Origin: DASRTE01 sp035656095 | Lineage (GTDB): Bacteria > Actinomycetota > Actinomycetes > Jiangellales > Jiangellaceae | Length of the DNA: 7,006 nucleotides | Assembly: GCA_035656095.1 (NCBI GenBank) | Contig: DASRTE010000187.1 | Location: 1-7,006, forward strand | Direction: 5' to 3' | Shown here: positions 6,916 through 7,006 of the stretch, one piece after another | How the letters are laid out: every line of letters begins with the position of its first letter | Position numbering within the stretch: the stretch's first letter is position 1 | The notes under the pieces: generated by a model | Seen by the model: only the letters and a program-made list of their open reading frames with translations | Told to the model about the DNA's origin: nothing | Databases searched by the model: none | Made by a program: the position numbers and the translations under genes

Positions 6916-7006
6916 CTCCATCTACCTGCAGCGATGCGTCATCCCCCCTCCTCTCCGGCTAGTACTCCATGTCAACGGACAGTGGGACTTCCCTGTGGGC
7001 GGTCAG
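6916..7006. other. Region after tRNA-Arg with no recognised gene
   Basis: I see no start codon with a supported reading frame, no clear terminator for the tRNA and no repeat of the tRNA 3' end. A small imperfect hairpin (ACA..GGG-actt-CCC-TGT around 6979-6994) is too weak to call. The stretch ends at the window edge, so it could be the upstream part of a gene outside the window. Confidence 0.4.

Overview
The window comes from a GC-rich bacterium, almost certainly an actinomycete in the broad sense (Actinomycetota). The evidence is strong G/C bias at third codon positions, a GTP-type phosphoenolpyruvate carboxykinase (PEPCK) of actinobacterial length, an HNH endonuclease-type protein of the DUF222-linked kind that is abundant in these genomes, and a CRP/GlxR-like operator. 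I cannot fix the genus; Acidimicrobiia and Nocardioides-like lineages are both compatible.

Layout, left to right. (1) Positions 1-627 (+) hold the C-terminal part of a DUF222/HNH endonuclease-like protein. The first three bases are an in-frame TGA, so the frame is closed at the window edge and the gene looks truncated or broken. (2) Positions 747-2570 (-) encode a complete GTP-dependent PEPCK (pckG). (3) A 321-nt divergent intergenic region (2571-2891) contains a near-consensus CRP/GlxR-type dyad and four copies of GGTACG. (4) Positions 2892-4088 (+) encode a Rieske non-heme iron oxygenase alpha subunit with all metal ligands visible. (5) It overlaps or abuts a CapA-type metallophosphatase-fold protein (4094-5206, +), so these two are probably one transcription unit. 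(6) Converging on them is a major facilitator superfamily transporter (5266-6627, -), whose start is decided by a GGAGGT ribosome binding site. (7) A tRNA-Arg with anticodon ACG (6843-6915, +) closes the window, followed by 91 nt in which I see no gene.

How the parts may work together: pckG is housekeeping gluconeogenesis, and the CRP/GlxR-like site upstream is a sensible place for carbon-state control, possibly of both divergent units. The Rieske oxygenase has glutamate rather than the usual aspartate at the bridging position between its two iron centres. Together with its ECYHC...IHP signature this points towards the choline/carnitine/betaine-type oxygenase branch. No reductase partner is encoded nearby. 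Its coupling to a CapA-like protein without a membrane anchor is the least expected arrangement here. No mobile element, CRISPR array or defence system is visible, and most of the window looks like ordinary chromosomal sequence.
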